In this document: positions 34,426 to 34,783 of the stretch, in pieces
How the letters are laid out: every line of letters begins with the position of its first letter
Position numbering within the stretch: the stretch's first letter is position 1
Source: Mycobacterium sp. E740
Lineage (GTDB): Bacteria > Actinomycetota > Actinomycetes > Mycobacteriales > Mycobacteriaceae
Reading direction: 5' to 3'
DNA: 34,783 bases
NCBI RefSeq assembly: GCF_001672895.1
Contig: NZ_LZKP01000011.1
Span: 1-34,783, forward strand
Notes under the pieces: generated by a model
The model's input: the letters and a program-made list of their open reading frames with translations, nothing else
Databases searched by the model: none
Told to the model about the DNA's origin: nothing
Position numbers and translations under genes: made by a program

Positions 34426-34783
34426 TTCGCCGTCCCTTCCGGCCCCTCGCTGAGCGCGGTGATCGCACCGTCGGCCACCCGGACCCGCAACCGCGTGCCC
34501 GGTGGAGCGTCGCCCGTCGCGCGTAGGACCGCGGCCGCGGGCAACGTCTGTACCACGGCATAACCGCGCGCGAGCGTCGCCGCCGGGCCCAATGTGGTCA
34601 GGCGCGCCGACAGGTGACCGATGTGATGAGTCTGGGATGTCACCAGCTGGGTGATATCCCGGCGGGCCGCTGCGCGGGCGCGGTGCACCTCATCTGCGCG
34701 CGCGGTGATGGCGGCCAGCGGCTGAGCCAGTACCGGCCTGCTGCGCAACTGGGTGCACCGCGAGGAAAGCGTCATCGACCAGT
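34422..34783 (-). CDS. xseA: Exodeoxyribonuclease VII large subunit, partial
   Basis: Only the C-terminal 120 residues are in the window; the frame runs open through the right edge. The visible part has the long helical region that contacts XseB ([45 protein letters not shown]) and the final beta segment [21 protein letters not shown]. The motif ARGYA(V/I)V is characteristic of XseA C-termini. The catalytic domain lies outside the window. Its stop overlaps the xseB start. Confidence 0.93.
   Translation of the reverse strand, partial: WSMTLSSRCTQLRSRPVLAQPLAAITARADEVHRARAAARRDITQLVTSQTHHIGHLSARLTTLGPAATLARGYAVVQTLPAAAVLRATGDAPPGTRLRVRVADGAITALSEGPEGTAK

Overview
The window is high-GC actinobacterial DNA. 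Gene order and protein similarity point to a mycobacterium, most likely a fast-growing Mycolicibacterium-type species. The backbone follows the M. tuberculosis order Rv1078 (pra), metB, greA, Rv1081c, mca, Rv1083, Rv1084, Rv1085c, Rv1086, coaA, glyA, desA2, phoH2, fum, glpX, Rv1100, Rv1101c (perM), Rv1106c (3beta-HSD), xseB, xseA. All identifications were made by eye and from memory of the families; no database search was run.

Bases 1-8116 hold the end of a Pra-like protein, a glutaryl-CoA-dehydrogenase-type acyl-CoA dehydrogenase, metB, a GPP34 protein, greA with a structured upstream region, a DUF4307 membrane protein, the mca/Rv1083 pair (mycothiol conjugate detoxification) and a large thioredoxin-fold protein. 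Bases 8127-14683 hold a ketosteroid-isomerase-like protein, a hemolysin III homologue, a short-chain cis-prenyltransferase coupled to an uncharacterised multi-spanning protein, two tandem paralogous four-helix membrane proteins, coaA and a DUF885-like putative metallopeptidase. Bases 14707-18681 carry an unusually long serine hydroxymethyltransferase, desA2 behind a palindrome-rich promoter, and phoH2 with a possible short upstream ORF. Bases 18659-25978 hold a small membrane protein, a giant LuxR/ATPase regulator, the glpX-fum operon, a DUF4245 protein and a dienelactone hydrolase.

Bases 25959-32910 form one long minus-strand run: alpha/beta hydrolase, type I sulfatase, HAD-like phosphatase (frameshifted), formylglycine-generating enzyme, two short-chain dehydrogenases and perM. 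The sulfatase and its activating enzyme form a self-contained sulfate-ester module, inserted where M. tuberculosis has Rv1102c-Rv1105. Next to it is the 3beta-hydroxysteroid dehydrogenase gene, under a near-perfect KstR operator and a leaderless promoter. The window ends inside xseA.

Two patterns recur. Eight genes or candidate genes have a TANNNT hexamer 6-8 bases before the start codon, the signature of leaderless mRNA. Several intergenic gaps hold long inverted repeats, and their wobble pairs indicate which strand is transcribed. No tRNA, rRNA, insertion sequence or CRISPR array was seen, and no gap exceeds 300 bases.
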